A stretch of 64,000 nucleotides of DNA from Lentzea albidocapillata subsp. violacea (GTDB taxonomy: Bacteria; Actinomycetota; Actinomycetes; Mycobacteriales; Pseudonocardiaceae): positions 1-64,000 of the forward strand of contig NZ_FNET01000030.1 in the NCBI RefSeq assembly GCF_900100275.1, in the 5' to 3' direction. Shown here piece after piece: positions 40,503 through 48,489 of this stretch; positions within the stretch are counted from its first letter, which is position 1; each line of letters starts with the position of its first letter. The position numbers were made by a program, and so were the translations under genes. The notes beneath the pieces are model-generated. The model was not told the DNA's origin and searched no databases. It saw nothing but the letters and a program-made list of their open reading frames with translations.

Positions 40503-40552
40503 TCAGTTGCACGGCGAAAAACTCGGTAGCGGTGCGGGCTAGCGTGGGGCAG

Positions 40553-41290
40553 GTGAAGGGATTCAATCCGAGTTTCAGTCCCGAAACGGCCAAGAACTAC
40601 GACAACTCACCTCGCGGCGACGAGGCCGAGACGGTCCGCTTCCTCGCGGCGTTCGGCCGGAGCGCCTTGGAGTTCGCGATCGGCACCGGCCGCATCGCGT
40701 TGCCCCTCAAGGAGTCCGGTGTCGAGGTGGACGGCGTCGAGCTCTCCCCCGACATGGTCGCGCGCATGCGGGAAAAACCCGGCGGCGACGACATCGACGT
40801 GGTGATGGGCGACATGTCCAGCGTCGGCACCGGCCGCACGTATCCGTTGGTGTACCTGGTCTACAACACGATCACGAACCTGCTCACCCAGGACGACCAG
40901 GTGCGGTGCTTCGAGAACGCCGCACGTCACCTCACCGCGGACGGCGTGTTCGTGATCGAGTGCGGCGTGCCGAGCTGGGCGGCGCGGCAACGCCACCAGT
41001 TCATCGACGTGGAGGCCGTCGAGGTCGACCACGTCGAGCTGGACGTCAACCGCTACGACCCGGTCACCCAGCTGCTCGACGAGAACCACGTGCACATCGG
41101 CGCGGACGGCATCCGGTTCGGCGCGATCCGGCAGCGGCTGTCCTACCCGTCGGAGTTCGACCTCATGGCTCGGATCGCGGGGCTGCGGCTGCGCGAACGG
41201 CACGGCGGCTGGAACGGCGAGCCGTTCGTCGCGGACAGCAGGCGGCACGTGAGCGTGTACGAACCTGACGTCGGCCGCGTCAGGAGTTGA
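40553..41290 (+). CDS. Class I SAM-dependent methyltransferase
   Basis: A 245-residue enzyme. The GTG at 40553 has GGGG upstream and a TAGCGT -10-like box at 40540-40545. Motif I is ALEFAIGTGRIALPL (about 39-53), motif II VDGVELSPDMVARMREK, and motif III/IV IDVVMGDMSS with YPLVYLVYNTITNL. This is the common small-molecule or tRNA-type methyltransferase_25 fold; the substrate is not predictable. It overlaps the convergent SnoaL-like gene by 11 bases. Confidence 0.85.
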   Translation: MKGFNPSFSPETAKNYDNSPRGDEAETVRFLAAFGRSALEFAIGTGRIALPLKESGVEVDGVELSPDMVARMREKPGGDDIDVVMGDMSSVGTGRTYPLVYLVYNTITNLLTQDDQVRCFENAARHLTADGVFVIECGVPSWAARQRHQFIDVEAVEVDHVELDVNRYDPVTQLLDENHVHIGADGIRFGAIRQRLSYPSEFDLMARIAGLRLRERHGGWNGEPFVADSRRHVSVYEPDVGRVRS

Positions 41291-41675
41291 ACGCTTCCAG
41301 CGCCTCGGCCTTGATCTGGTCGAACTGTGCGGCCATCGCCTCGGACAGGGCCTGGGCGCCGGACAGCGGACGCACCATGACGGTGAACTCGTCGATCAAC
41401 CCATCCTCGTCGAGGTGCAGGAAGTCGCAGCCCTGGATCTCCTTGCCGCCCACCTCGGTCCGGAACACCAGCGCGTGGTTGGGGCCGTCGATGATCTCAC
41501 GTTCGTAGCGGAAGTTCTCGAACACCCGCATGACGCCGCGCAGGATCGCCGCGGTGATCGGCTTGCCGGGGTACGGCGCGAACGCGACAGGGCTGGTGAA
41601 CACGACGTTGTCGGCCAGGCACGCCGCCATCGCCTCGGTGTCCCGTGCTTCGACCGCCTTGCGGAATGCGTTCAC
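41280..41675 (-). CDS. SnoaL/NTF2-like protein
   Basis: A 131-residue cone-shaped NTF2-like protein: MNAFRKAVEARDTEAMAACL at the N-terminus, DNVVFTSPVAFAPYPG, CDFLHLDEDGLIDEFTVMVR. No catalytic pair is certain; such proteins include ketosteroid-isomerase-like enzymes and binding proteins. It is divergent from the PadR gene, with a near-perfect 18-bp palindrome in the 58-bp gap, so it is the probable target of that repressor. Confidence 0.82.
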   Translation of the reverse strand: MNAFRKAVEARDTEAMAACLADNVVFTSPVAFAPYPGKPITAAILRGVMRVFENFRYEREIIDGPNHALVFRTEVGGKEIQGCDFLHLDEDGLIDEFTVMVRPLSGAQALSEAMAAQFDQIKAEALEAFNS

Positions 41676-41690
41676 AGCGACGCCCTCACA

Positions 41691-41708
41691 TACTCAACTT
41701 GTTGACTA
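41691..41708. promoter_or_regulatory. PadR operator TAnTCAACTTGTTGAnTA
   Basis: An 18-bp palindrome with a single mismatched pair, 16 bp before the SnoaL-like start (41675) and 26 bp before the PadR start (41734). It is unusually AT-rich for the region. Position and symmetry suit a dimeric PadR protein controlling both genes. Confidence 0.78.
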
Positions 41709-41733
41709 GGTCGATGCACCGTAACCTGCTGCT

Positions 41734-42306
41734 ATGTCGCTGCGCAATGCCGTGATGGCGGCCCTGCTCGACGGGGAGTCGTCCGGCTACGACCTGGCCA
41801 AGGCGTTCGACGCGTCGGTGGCGAACTTCTGGATCTGCACGCCACAGCAGCTCTACCGGGAGCTGGACCGCATGGAGGCGGACGGGCTGATCGTCGCCAG
41901 GACGGTCGAGCAGGAACGCCGGCCGAACAAGCGCCTGTTCTCGCTCACCGAGCAGGGCCGCGAGGAGCTGACGGGGTTCACGGCCGGGCCGCACAAACCC
42001 ACCGCGATCCGCGACGAACTGCTGGTGGCGGTGCTGGCAGCGGACTCCGGTGACGTCGAGGGGGTGCTGGCCTCGATCCGCGAACGCAAGCAGTGGGCCG
42101 AGGCGAAGGTCGCGCGCTACGAACGACTCAGGGCCAAGTTGCTCGACGGCCGTTCGGAGGAGGACTTCCTGGCCACCGCCGAACGGGTCGGGCCGTACCT
42201 GACCTTGTTGCGCGGCTTGTCGTTCGAGCGGGACAACGTGCGGTGGTGTGCCAGGAGCCTCACCGTGCTGGAGCGGCGTGGTGTTCGGCTCGACGCGCCG
42301 GGGTGA
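41734..42306 (+). CDS. PadR-family transcriptional regulator
   Basis: A 190-residue PadR-s1/AphA-type regulator. The N-terminal winged helix starts SLRNAVMAALLDGESSGYDL and includes QLYRELDRMEADGLIVARTV and RLFSLTEQGREEL (to about residue 80). The C-terminal helical dimerisation domain follows (IRERKQWAEAKVARYERLRA). PadR repressors often respond to phenolics, peptides or drugs. The divergent SnoaL-like gene is the likely partner. Confidence 0.9.
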   Translation: MSLRNAVMAALLDGESSGYDLAKAFDASVANFWICTPQQLYRELDRMEADGLIVARTVEQERRPNKRLFSLTEQGREELTGFTAGPHKPTAIRDELLVAVLAADSGDVEGVLASIRERKQWAEAKVARYERLRAKLLDGRSEEDFLATAERVGPYLTLLRGLSFERDNVRWCARSLTVLERRGVRLDAPG

Positions 42307-42321
42307 GGTTGAATCGGGTCC

Positions 42322-42630
42322 ATGAACGGCATTTCGCTCTTGCAGGAGGCACTCAGCGCGCCCGCGGCAGAGGCGCGCAACCGGTTCGCGGGGCGGCTCA
42401 ACGGCTACCTCGACGGGTCCGGCGTCGTGCACGCCGTGCGGTTGCAGGGCTGGCTCGGGCTGGAGGTGCCGGGCCCCGGCTGTCACGTCGGCACCGGCAG
42501 CTGGGACTTCACCCGCTTCAAGGCGACCACGTCACCGGTGACGTGCGGGCGCTGCCGTTCCGCCGGGCTGCTCACCAGCTCGTTCACCGGAGGCCCGCAC
42601 CAGCAGACACTGGACCTCGAAGGCATCTAG
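42322..42630 (+). CDS. Hypothetical protein with a CxxC pair
   Basis: A 102-residue protein of unknown family. It starts 16 bp after the PadR stop, so it may be co-transcribed. Visible features: GRLNGYLDGSGVVHAVRLQG, GPGCHVGTGSWDF and SPVTCGRCRSAG. The Cys/His content (three Cys plus His) could bind a metal. No signal peptide or membrane segment. The predicted ribosome-binding site is weak. Confidence 0.55.
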   Translation: MNGISLLQEALSAPAAEARNRFAGRLNGYLDGSGVVHAVRLQGWLGLEVPGPGCHVGTGSWDFTRFKATTSPVTCGRCRSAGLLTSSFTGGPHQQTLDLEGI

Positions 42631-43019
42631 AGCGCGGCGCGGTTGCGCAGCCCCATCCCGGTCAGCGCGGTCATGCCCAGGCGCTCGTAGTACGGCCGCA
42701 ACGCGTCGTCGCACGTGAGGTCCACCGAGTACAGGTGCGCGGCCTCGGCCACGATGCGCCGCATCAGCTCCGTGCCGATGCCCTGGCCCTGGAACTCCAG
42801 CCGCACCTCCAGCCATGGGACGAACGCGGTCAGCACGCCGTCGCTGATCATGTTCACGAAGCCGACGACGTCGTCCGGTGAACGCGCGATCACCACGCGA
42901 TAGCTTCCGCGCAGCACGGCGAGGTGCCGGGCCGGCGACGGCGGGGTGGGCCAGCCCACGAAGAACCCGGCGAGATCGGCCTCGGTCAGTCCGTCGAGAT
43001 CGGTGCGGTACGAGATCAC
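42627..43019 (-). CDS. GNAT-family N-acetyltransferase
   Basis: A 130-residue GNAT domain. The acetyl-CoA pyrophosphate loop is RLEFQGQGIGTELMRRIVAE (motif A, about 73-92), and ALRPYYERLGMTAL is motif B. The GTG at 43019 is the first start that gives a normal family length; the frame is open further but runs over the promoter region of the divergent gene. Acceptor unknown. The 3' end overlaps the hypothetical gene at 42322 by four bases (convergent). Confidence 0.78.
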   Translation of the reverse strand: MISYRTDLDGLTEADLAGFFVGWPTPPSPARHLAVLRGSYRVVIARSPDDVVGFVNMISDGVLTAFVPWLEVRLEFQGQGIGTELMRRIVAEAAHLYSVDLTCDDALRPYYERLGMTALTGMGLRNRAAL

Positions 43020-43091
43020 CGCTGCATTGAACCGTTCCTGCCGGACATCCGTAGGGTGGTTTCTACCAATTCGGACGCTAAGCTGCTGGTC

Positions 43092-43604
43092 GTGACCCTG
43101 CCGACCGCTCCGCTGCGCCGTGCGCGCTGTGCTGCCGTCGGCATCGTCAACGGGACGCTCGCGGTTCTCGCGCACTCCAGCGCGGACGGCCGGTTACCCG
43201 ACGCCGGGCTGGTCCTCTCGCTGGTCGCGCTGCTCACGTGGGCGACCGCCGGGTTCGCCCGGCAGGAGCTGACCTGGCGCAAGCTGCTCCTGCTGATCGG
43301 CGGCGGGCAGCTCGCGATGCACGTCCTGGTGTCACTCGCGGCGTTCCGGCACACGCACGAAGCCGAACCGGCGCGCATGCTCGCCTCGCATGTCGTGGCC
43401 ACGGCACTGACGGTCGTCGTACTCGCCGTCGCGGAACGGACCGTCCTCGCGCTGGCCCGCGCGGTCACGTCCGCACTCCCCCGCAGGCTCACCGTCCTGC
43501 CCGCCACCGCACCCCTGGTCGTCGCCACGCCTTCGCTCGCGCCGACCTCGATCGTCTTCCTGAACGTGCTGTCATGGCGCGGTCCTCCGGCTGAACAGGC
43601 CTGA
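43092..43604 (+). CDS. Small membrane protein preceding the PepSY gene
   Basis: A 170-residue protein with about four membrane helices (VGIVNGTLAVLAHSSAD; GLVLSLVALLTWATAGFA; KLLLLIGGGQLAMHVLVSLA; VVATALTVVVLAVAERTVLA). The GTG at 43092 is divergent from the GNAT gene. One TTA codon is present at 43194-43196. It lies 62 bp before the PepSY gene on the same strand, and small proteins of this kind often accompany PepSY or copper-related genes. Function unknown. Confidence 0.68.
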   Translation: MTLPTAPLRRARCAAVGIVNGTLAVLAHSSADGRLPDAGLVLSLVALLTWATAGFARQELTWRKLLLLIGGGQLAMHVLVSLAAFRHTHEAEPARMLASHVVATALTVVVLAVAERTVLALARAVTSALPRRLTVLPATAPLVVATPSLAPTSIVFLNVLSWRGPPAEQA

Positions 43605-43666
43605 ATCCCCTTCACAGGGCCGCTCACCGAGCGGTCCTGCCCCTGTTCACGCCCATTGGGAGCACC

Positions 43667-44962
43667 ATGACCACCACAGCCGCTCCGGCACGCGCGTCGT
43701 TCGCGTGGCGGGGACTCTTCCTGCGCCTGCACTTCTACGCCGGCGTGCTCGTCGGCCCGTTCGTCCTGATCGCCGCGCTGACCGGAGTGCTCTACGCCCT
43801 GACACCGCAACTGGAGTCCTGGGTCTACTCCGATCAGCTCCGCGTTCCCGCGACCGCGCAACAACTTCCGCTGTCCAAGCAGGTCGACGCCGCGCTCGCG
43901 ACCTCACCCAGAGGCGAGCTCGTCGCGGTCCGGCCCGCCCCCGAACCCGGTGCCACGACCCGCGTCCTGTTCTCCGAGAAGGGACTGGGCGAGTCCGAAC
44001 GGCGGGCGGTCTTCGTCGACCCCGGCACCGGACGCGTCACCGGTGATCTCGTGGTCTACGGGTCGAGCGGTGTGCTGCCGCTGCGCACGACACTCGATCA
44101 GTTGCACCGCAACCTGATGCTCGGTGAACCCGGCCGCCTCTACAGCGAACTCGCCGCCTCCTGGCTGTGGGTGGTCGCACTGGGCGGCCTGGTCCTGTGG
44201 ATCTCCCGGGCACGCAACAGCAAGCGCATCCGGACGCACGGGCTGATCGGCGTGTGGGTGCTGGCCGGCGCGTTGTTCCTGTCCGCCACCGGTCTCACGT
44301 GGTCGGCCTACGCGGGCGAGAACGTCGCCATGCTGCGCACCGCGGTCGGCTGGTCCACGCCGACCCTGAAGATGCCCGGCGCCGGGGAGAGCCACGGCGA
44401 CCACGGTTCGAGTACCTCGTCCTCCGGTGGGCACGGCGAGATCGACACCGTGTCCGGGGTCGCGAAGCTGTCCGGCATCAACGCGAAGGCGGTCGAGATC
44501 AGTCTGCCCGCCACCCCCGGCGGTGCCTGGAAGGTGGCTGAGATCGAGAAGGGCCTGCCCACCCGGAACGACTCCGTCGCGGTCCACGGCGGCGAGGTGG
44601 TCGATTCACTGAAGTTCGCCGACTTCCCGCTGGGTGCGAAGCTGACGAGGTGGGGCATCGACGCGCACATGGGCGTGCTGTTCGGCTGGCCCAACCAGTT
44701 GCTGCTGTTGCTCATCGGCGGCGGACTGGTCGCTTCGGTCGTACTCGGTTACCGCATGTGGTGGAAGCGCAGGCCCACGAACGGCTTCGGCCGCCCGGCC
44801 CCACGCGGCCAGTGGCGCAGGGCCCCGCGCGGAGCGTTGATCGCACTCGGCCTCGGCACGCTGCTGGTGGGGTGCTTCATGCCGCTGCTCGGGGTCAGCC
44901 TGGTGATCTTCCTGGCCGTCGACGTGCTGCTCGGAAGGCGGGCGAAAACGGCGGCCTCCTGA
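43667..44962 (+). CDS. PepSY-associated transmembrane (PepSY_TM) protein
   Basis: A 431-residue integral membrane protein. Its N-terminal helix FLRLHFYAGVLVGPFVLIAA followed by LTGVLYAL (about 18-46) is the PepSY_TM hallmark. Two PepSY-like extracytoplasmic segments (about 55-150 and 240-320) alternate with helices SWLWVVALGGLVLWI, LIGVWVLAGALFLSATGLTW, LLLLLIGGGLVASVVLGY and a C-terminal pair. A His/Ser/Gly-rich stretch (GESHGDHGSSTSSSGGHGE, about 242-260) could bind metal. Family members act in ferric-reductase or siderophore-related processes, but none is shown here. Confidence 0.85.
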   Translation: MTTTAAPARASFAWRGLFLRLHFYAGVLVGPFVLIAALTGVLYALTPQLESWVYSDQLRVPATAQQLPLSKQVDAALATSPRGELVAVRPAPEPGATTRVLFSEKGLGESERRAVFVDPGTGRVTGDLVVYGSSGVLPLRTTLDQLHRNLMLGEPGRLYSELAASWLWVVALGGLVLWISRARNSKRIRTHGLIGVWVLAGALFLSATGLTWSAYAGENVAMLRTAVGWSTPTLKMPGAGESHGDHGSSTSSSGGHGEIDTVSGVAKLSGINAKAVEISLPATPGGAWKVAEIEKGLPTRNDSVAVHGGEVVDSLKFADFPLGAKLTRWGIDAHMGVLFGWPNQLLLLLIGGGLVASVVLGYRMWWKRRPTNGFGRPAPRGQWRRAPRGALIALGLGTLLVGCFMPLLGVSLVIFLAVDVLLGRRAKTAAS

Positions 44963-44982
44963 TCGTCCACAGTGGACAAGGC

Positions 44983-45011
44983 TTGCCTGATCTGGACATT
45001 TACGGCATATT
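44983..45011 (+). promoter_or_regulatory. Possible sigma-70-like promoter
   Basis: TTGCCT (44983-44988), a 17-nt spacer, and CATATT (45006-45011) lie in an AT-rich patch before the gene at 45093. A nearby palindrome GTCCAC-A-GTGGAC (44965-44977) follows the PepSY stop. The match is modest. Confidence 0.35.
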
Positions 45012-45092
45012 AATGGTCAGGTGCGCCGGGAAGCCTGGTCGGCTCGCACGCCACACCACCGTGGCGGCGGAGAGCTGACGAGGAGCGCCCAC

Positions 45093-46112
45093 ATGACGCT
45101 CATTCCCCATGCGATCCCTCTGATCAACGATCCCCAGGTCGTCCACGCGCTCGCCGCCCGATGGCGTCGTACCAGGACGTTGCTGCTGCTCTCCGCAGGT
45201 GTCCTGCCCGTCGCCATCGGGATCGTGTGCGTCGTGCTCGCCGGGATGACATCGGCCGGGCAGCGCATCATGCCGTGGTGGTCGGCCATTCCGGCGGTCG
45301 CCGCCGCGGCGTGCGCGTGGGCGTTGCTGTCCTGGTTGCGGCGCAACGGGTTGAGCGATCCGCACTCGTGGCTGCCCGCCACCACCCTGATGACGGGCGC
45401 GCAGCTCGTGCTCGGTGTGCTGCCGGGCTCGGGCATCGCGTTGCGGCTCAGTCCCGGTGCGGCGATCGCGGTGAAGGCGTTGTGCGCGGCCGGCGTGCTC
45501 GGTGCCGGATCCGCCAGCGCACTCGCCCGGCTGGCCCACCGGTCGCTGCTCTCGGCTCCCGTCCTCGAACTCGGGTCGACCGCGTTCCCGCTCGTGCTGG
45601 ACAGCAACGGCGCGCGCGTGGTGATCGGCACGGATCGCGTCGACTGGACCACGCGCACGGGCGCGCGGGTCGACGCCGGGGTCTCGTTCGCCCGCATCCT
45701 CAGCGTGACAGCGCATTCGCACGCGATCACGCTGCACACCACGTCCGGCTCGTGGACGGTTCCCGTGGCGGATCCGGCGACCGCGCAGGCGTTGCTGCGC
45801 CGCCGGATCACGTGGTGGGAGGAGCGCCGTGACGCGGCCGCCGAACGCGAGCAGCGCCGTTACCTCGACCTGGTCAATCTGCTTGCGGCCGTGAGCGGTG
45901 AGGCCACCCGCGGCGGCATCAGCGTGACGGTCGACTCGAACGGCCTCACGACGGGCATCGCACTGAGCCCCGAGGTGCGCGAGCTCGAACCGGAACTGCT
46001 CGCGGCGCAGCTGATGGCGTGCGTGCAGAAGGCGCGGGCGGACGCGCGCAGGCAGGTTCAGGATCTGGTGCTCGACCACGCCGGCGACCAGATGGTGAAA
46101 GCCAGCCACTAG
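45093..46112 (+). CDS. Four-helix membrane protein with a YbaB/EbfC-like C-terminal domain
   Basis: A 339-residue protein. The ATG at 45093 follows GAGGAG. Four membrane helices lie in residues about 25-150 (LLLLSAGVLPVAIGIVCVVL; WWSAIPAVAAAACAWALLSW; two more). A soluble beta-rich middle domain resembles a PH-like fold (TAFPLVLDSNGARVVIGTDR). The C-terminal ~85 residues (GGISVTVDSNGLTTGIALSP; LAAQLMACVQKARADARRQV) have the pattern of YbaB/EbfC nucleoid-associated proteins. That combination is unusual; whether it binds DNA is unknown. Confidence 0.68.
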   Translation: MTLIPHAIPLINDPQVVHALAARWRRTRTLLLLSAGVLPVAIGIVCVVLAGMTSAGQRIMPWWSAIPAVAAAACAWALLSWLRRNGLSDPHSWLPATTLMTGAQLVLGVLPGSGIALRLSPGAAIAVKALCAAGVLGAGSASALARLAHRSLLSAPVLELGSTAFPLVLDSNGARVVIGTDRVDWTTRTGARVDAGVSFARILSVTAHSHAITLHTTSGSWTVPVADPATAQALLRRRITWWEERRDAAAEREQRRYLDLVNLLAAVSGEATRGGISVTVDSNGLTTGIALSPEVRELEPELLAAQLMACVQKARADARRQVQDLVLDHAGDQMVKASH

Positions 46113-46166
46113 TCGCTTGTCCCGCGCCCGTCGTCCTGCCTACGTTCGCCCGGAGAACTTCCGGAG

Positions 46167-47498
46167 ATGGGGGACGACTTGCGCAGACGTGACTTCTTCG
46201 CGGCGGCGGCCGGAGTGGCCGCCGTCGTGGCCAACCCCGCGAGCGCGCTCGCGGCCAACGAGCAGCGGCCGGGCGCCTCGCACCTGCCGGACCTCGACCT
46301 CGGCGATTTCCCGGTCGTGGCGAGGGTCCGTGCCCGCAGGGCGCTGGAGCACCTCAAGGTCCTGAGTGACGGGATCGGGCCGCGCATCGGCGGCACCGCG
46401 TCGGAACACCGGGCGCGTGACTACCTCGTCCGCGAACTCAAGGCGCTGCGGTACCAGGTGACGACGCAGCCGTTCACCGTGCCGGACAAGTACCTCGCCG
46501 ACGTCAACGGCAGATGGCAGGCCGGTGCCTCGCGCTTCGGCTCCCTCGGCGTCACCGTCAAGGCCCCGTTCGTCGAGGTCGCCGCCGGCGCGTTGCCCGA
46601 TCTCACCGGCAAGATCGCGTTCTACGTCAACGCTCCCGCCGGCTCCGCGCCGACACACGCGGCGATCGAACGCGGTGCGGTGGCGGTGGTCCTCGGCCGG
46701 ATCTCCGCGACGGCGAACAGGTCCAGCGCCTTCTCCCCCGCGCTCGACCGCAACGTCACCGTGCCGGTCATCGGCCTCGCCCAGGTGCACACGGAGAAGC
46801 TGCGCGCGCAGGACTCCGGCGAGCTGACGATCAGCACGATCCACCACCCGAACCTCACGTCCTACAACGTGATCGCGGACCGGCCGGCGACGTTCCCGTG
46901 GCGTGACAACGGGGTCGTGATGGTCACCGCGCACTACGACAGCGTGCCGGGCTCACCGGGCGCCAACGACGACGGCAGCGGCACGGTCCTCTGCCTGGAA
47001 CTGGCTCGCGTACTGCGGTACCTGCCCACGCACAAGGCGCTGCGGTTCGCGTTGTGGGGTTCGGAGGAGCAGGGCCTGCTCGGCTCACGGCACTACGTCT
47101 CGCAGCTCCGGCCGGCGGAGATCGCGCGGATCAAGGGCGTGTTCCAGAACGACATGGTCGCCACCAGCCACGACCCGGCCACGGCGTACTGGCTGCTGTC
47201 CGTGGACGGCGCCGACAACGCCACGACCGCCGGAGTCCGCGCCGCGGCACAGCGGCTCGGCTACGACCCGAGGGTGCACGGACCGGTGGCGCGCGGGTCG
47301 AGCGACCACGTGCCGTTCCACGAGAAGGGCATGGCGTCGGCGAACTTCAGCTGGCGCGGTGAGGGCGGGCCGGCACAGCTGGAGCCGATCTACCACACCC
47401 CGGAGGACACGATCCGCGACAACATCAGCCCGGAACGGCTGCAGGTGTCGCTGGAGCTGATCGGGGCGGCGGCGTACCGGCTCGCCGCCCAGAAGTAG
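46167..47498 (+). CDS. Tat-exported M28-family metallopeptidase with a PA domain
   Basis: A 443-residue aminopeptidase-type enzyme. A twin-arginine signal (LRRRDFFAAAAGVAAVVANP) precedes an N-terminal helical part, a PA domain insertion (about 120-225) and the Zn-peptidase core. Metal ligands and catalytic residues are in TAHYDSVPGSPGANDDGSG (His, Asp), GSEEQGLLGSRHY (Glu pair), QNDMVAT and YHTPEDT (His). Such enzymes release N-terminal residues from extracellular peptides. A strong terminator follows. Confidence 0.9.
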   Translation: MGDDLRRRDFFAAAAGVAAVVANPASALAANEQRPGASHLPDLDLGDFPVVARVRARRALEHLKVLSDGIGPRIGGTASEHRARDYLVRELKALRYQVTTQPFTVPDKYLADVNGRWQAGASRFGSLGVTVKAPFVEVAAGALPDLTGKIAFYVNAPAGSAPTHAAIERGAVAVVLGRISATANRSSAFSPALDRNVTVPVIGLAQVHTEKLRAQDSGELTISTIHHPNLTSYNVIADRPATFPWRDNGVVMVTAHYDSVPGSPGANDDGSGTVLCLELARVLRYLPTHKALRFALWGSEEQGLLGSRHYVSQLRPAEIARIKGVFQNDMVATSHDPATAYWLLSVDGADNATTAGVRAAAQRLGYDPRVHGPVARGSSDHVPFHEKGMASANFSWRGEGGPAQLEPIYHTPEDTIRDNISPERLQVSLELIGAAAYRLAAQK

Positions 47499-47517
47499 GT
47501 GGTGCGCCCCGATCAGC

Positions 47518-47547
47518 GACACCCCAGTTCGTTCGGACTGGGGTGTC
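47518..47547. terminator. 11-bp-stem hairpin between convergent genes
   Basis: GACACCCCAGT and its perfect complement (47518-47528, 47537-47547) enclose an eight-base loop. It starts 20 bp after the M28 stop and includes the stop codon of the convergent gene at 47546-47548. Confidence 0.85.
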
Positions 47548-48442
47548 AGAACGTCCAGACCGCCCGCTTGCCAGGACCCACCACCAGCGTGGACGAACCC
47601 AGCTTCTCGACGTGCCTCGCGACCGGGCGGTTGAGCTCGAACTCGACGCGCTTGAGCCCGGTCTGTCCCAGCGGCACCTCGTCGAACCGCATCGTGGTGC
47701 CGCCACGCGTGGCCACGACCGTGCCGGGCTCGGTCCGCAGCGAGAAGCCGCCGGCGCGCAGCAACGGCACGGTGTCGGCCAGGTCCGAGGCGGTGACGGC
47801 GAGGCGGACGAGCGTGATGTCGCGCATCACCTTGCTCTTGTACGCGTCCGGCAGATACCGCTCGCGCGTGACGTCGCCGGGGAACCGGGCGGGCCCCACC
47901 TTGCTGCGCGGATCGTTCAGGTACTCGTCGCGGTACTCCATGGCCCAGGCGCCGAACTTCTCGTACTTCTCGATCAGGAACAGCGAGTCGAACCACGGCA
48001 CGGGCTTGCCGTCGCCGAAGTCGCGGGTCTGCAGGAAGTCGATCGGCTGCTGCCCTGCGGCGCGCAGCCGGGCAGCGAGCTTGTTGATGTCACCGTCGCG
48101 CTCGGTCGAGAGCCCCAGACCGGCGGAGCCCGGTTCGCCGTCCTGACCCGGCACGTCACCCGGCCCGAACACCTCCAGGTAGGTCTCGCGGCCGCGCAGG
48201 TAGCGCCCCGTCCAGACCCTGCCGTCCGCGCCGGTCGTCGTGCGCACCTCGAAGTCCGTGAAGTCCCTGAGGTAGCGCGAGTGCTCGACCGCGTCCGCGG
48301 TGGCTCGATCGAGCGTTCCCCATGCGTGGTTGTAGTACAACAACTGCCGCACTCCCGCCAATGCCGGTCCCGCACCCGACACGACCAGAACCACGGCCAA
48401 GATCATGCAAGACACCCGTCGAACACCCATACATTCGATCAT
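47546..48442 (-). CDS. Secreted DUF5829-like protein of unknown function
   Basis: A 298-residue exported protein. Signal peptide CMILAVVLVVSGAGPALAG. The mature N-terminus QLLYYNHAWGTLDRATADAV and SRYLRDFTDFEVRTTTG are typical of a family (DUF5829-like) of secreted actinomycete proteins. TYLEVFGPGD resembles a VOC-type strand, so a distant glyoxalase-like fold is possible. Two candidate starts (48442, 48430) differ by four residues. No function can be given. Confidence 0.72.
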   Translation of the reverse strand: MIECMGVRRVSCMILAVVLVVSGAGPALAGVRQLLYYNHAWGTLDRATADAVEHSRYLRDFTDFEVRTTTGADGRVWTGRYLRGRETYLEVFGPGDVPGQDGEPGSAGLGLSTERDGDINKLAARLRAAGQQPIDFLQTRDFGDGKPVPWFDSLFLIEKYEKFGAWAMEYRDEYLNDPRSKVGPARFPGDVTRERYLPDAYKSKVMRDITLVRLAVTASDLADTVPLLRAGGFSLRTEPGTVVATRGGTTMRFDEVPLGQTGLKRVEFELNRPVARHVEKLGSSTLVVGPGKRAVWTF

Positions 48443-48489
48443 AAAACGGACACGCTCAAGCCAGACTCAAGCCAGACGAGGGGAACCCC

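Noticed and set aside
46103-46115. A second copy of the MITE-like repeat (CCACTAG at 46107-46113).
   Set aside because: Only seven bases match and no partner repeat is within 300 bp.
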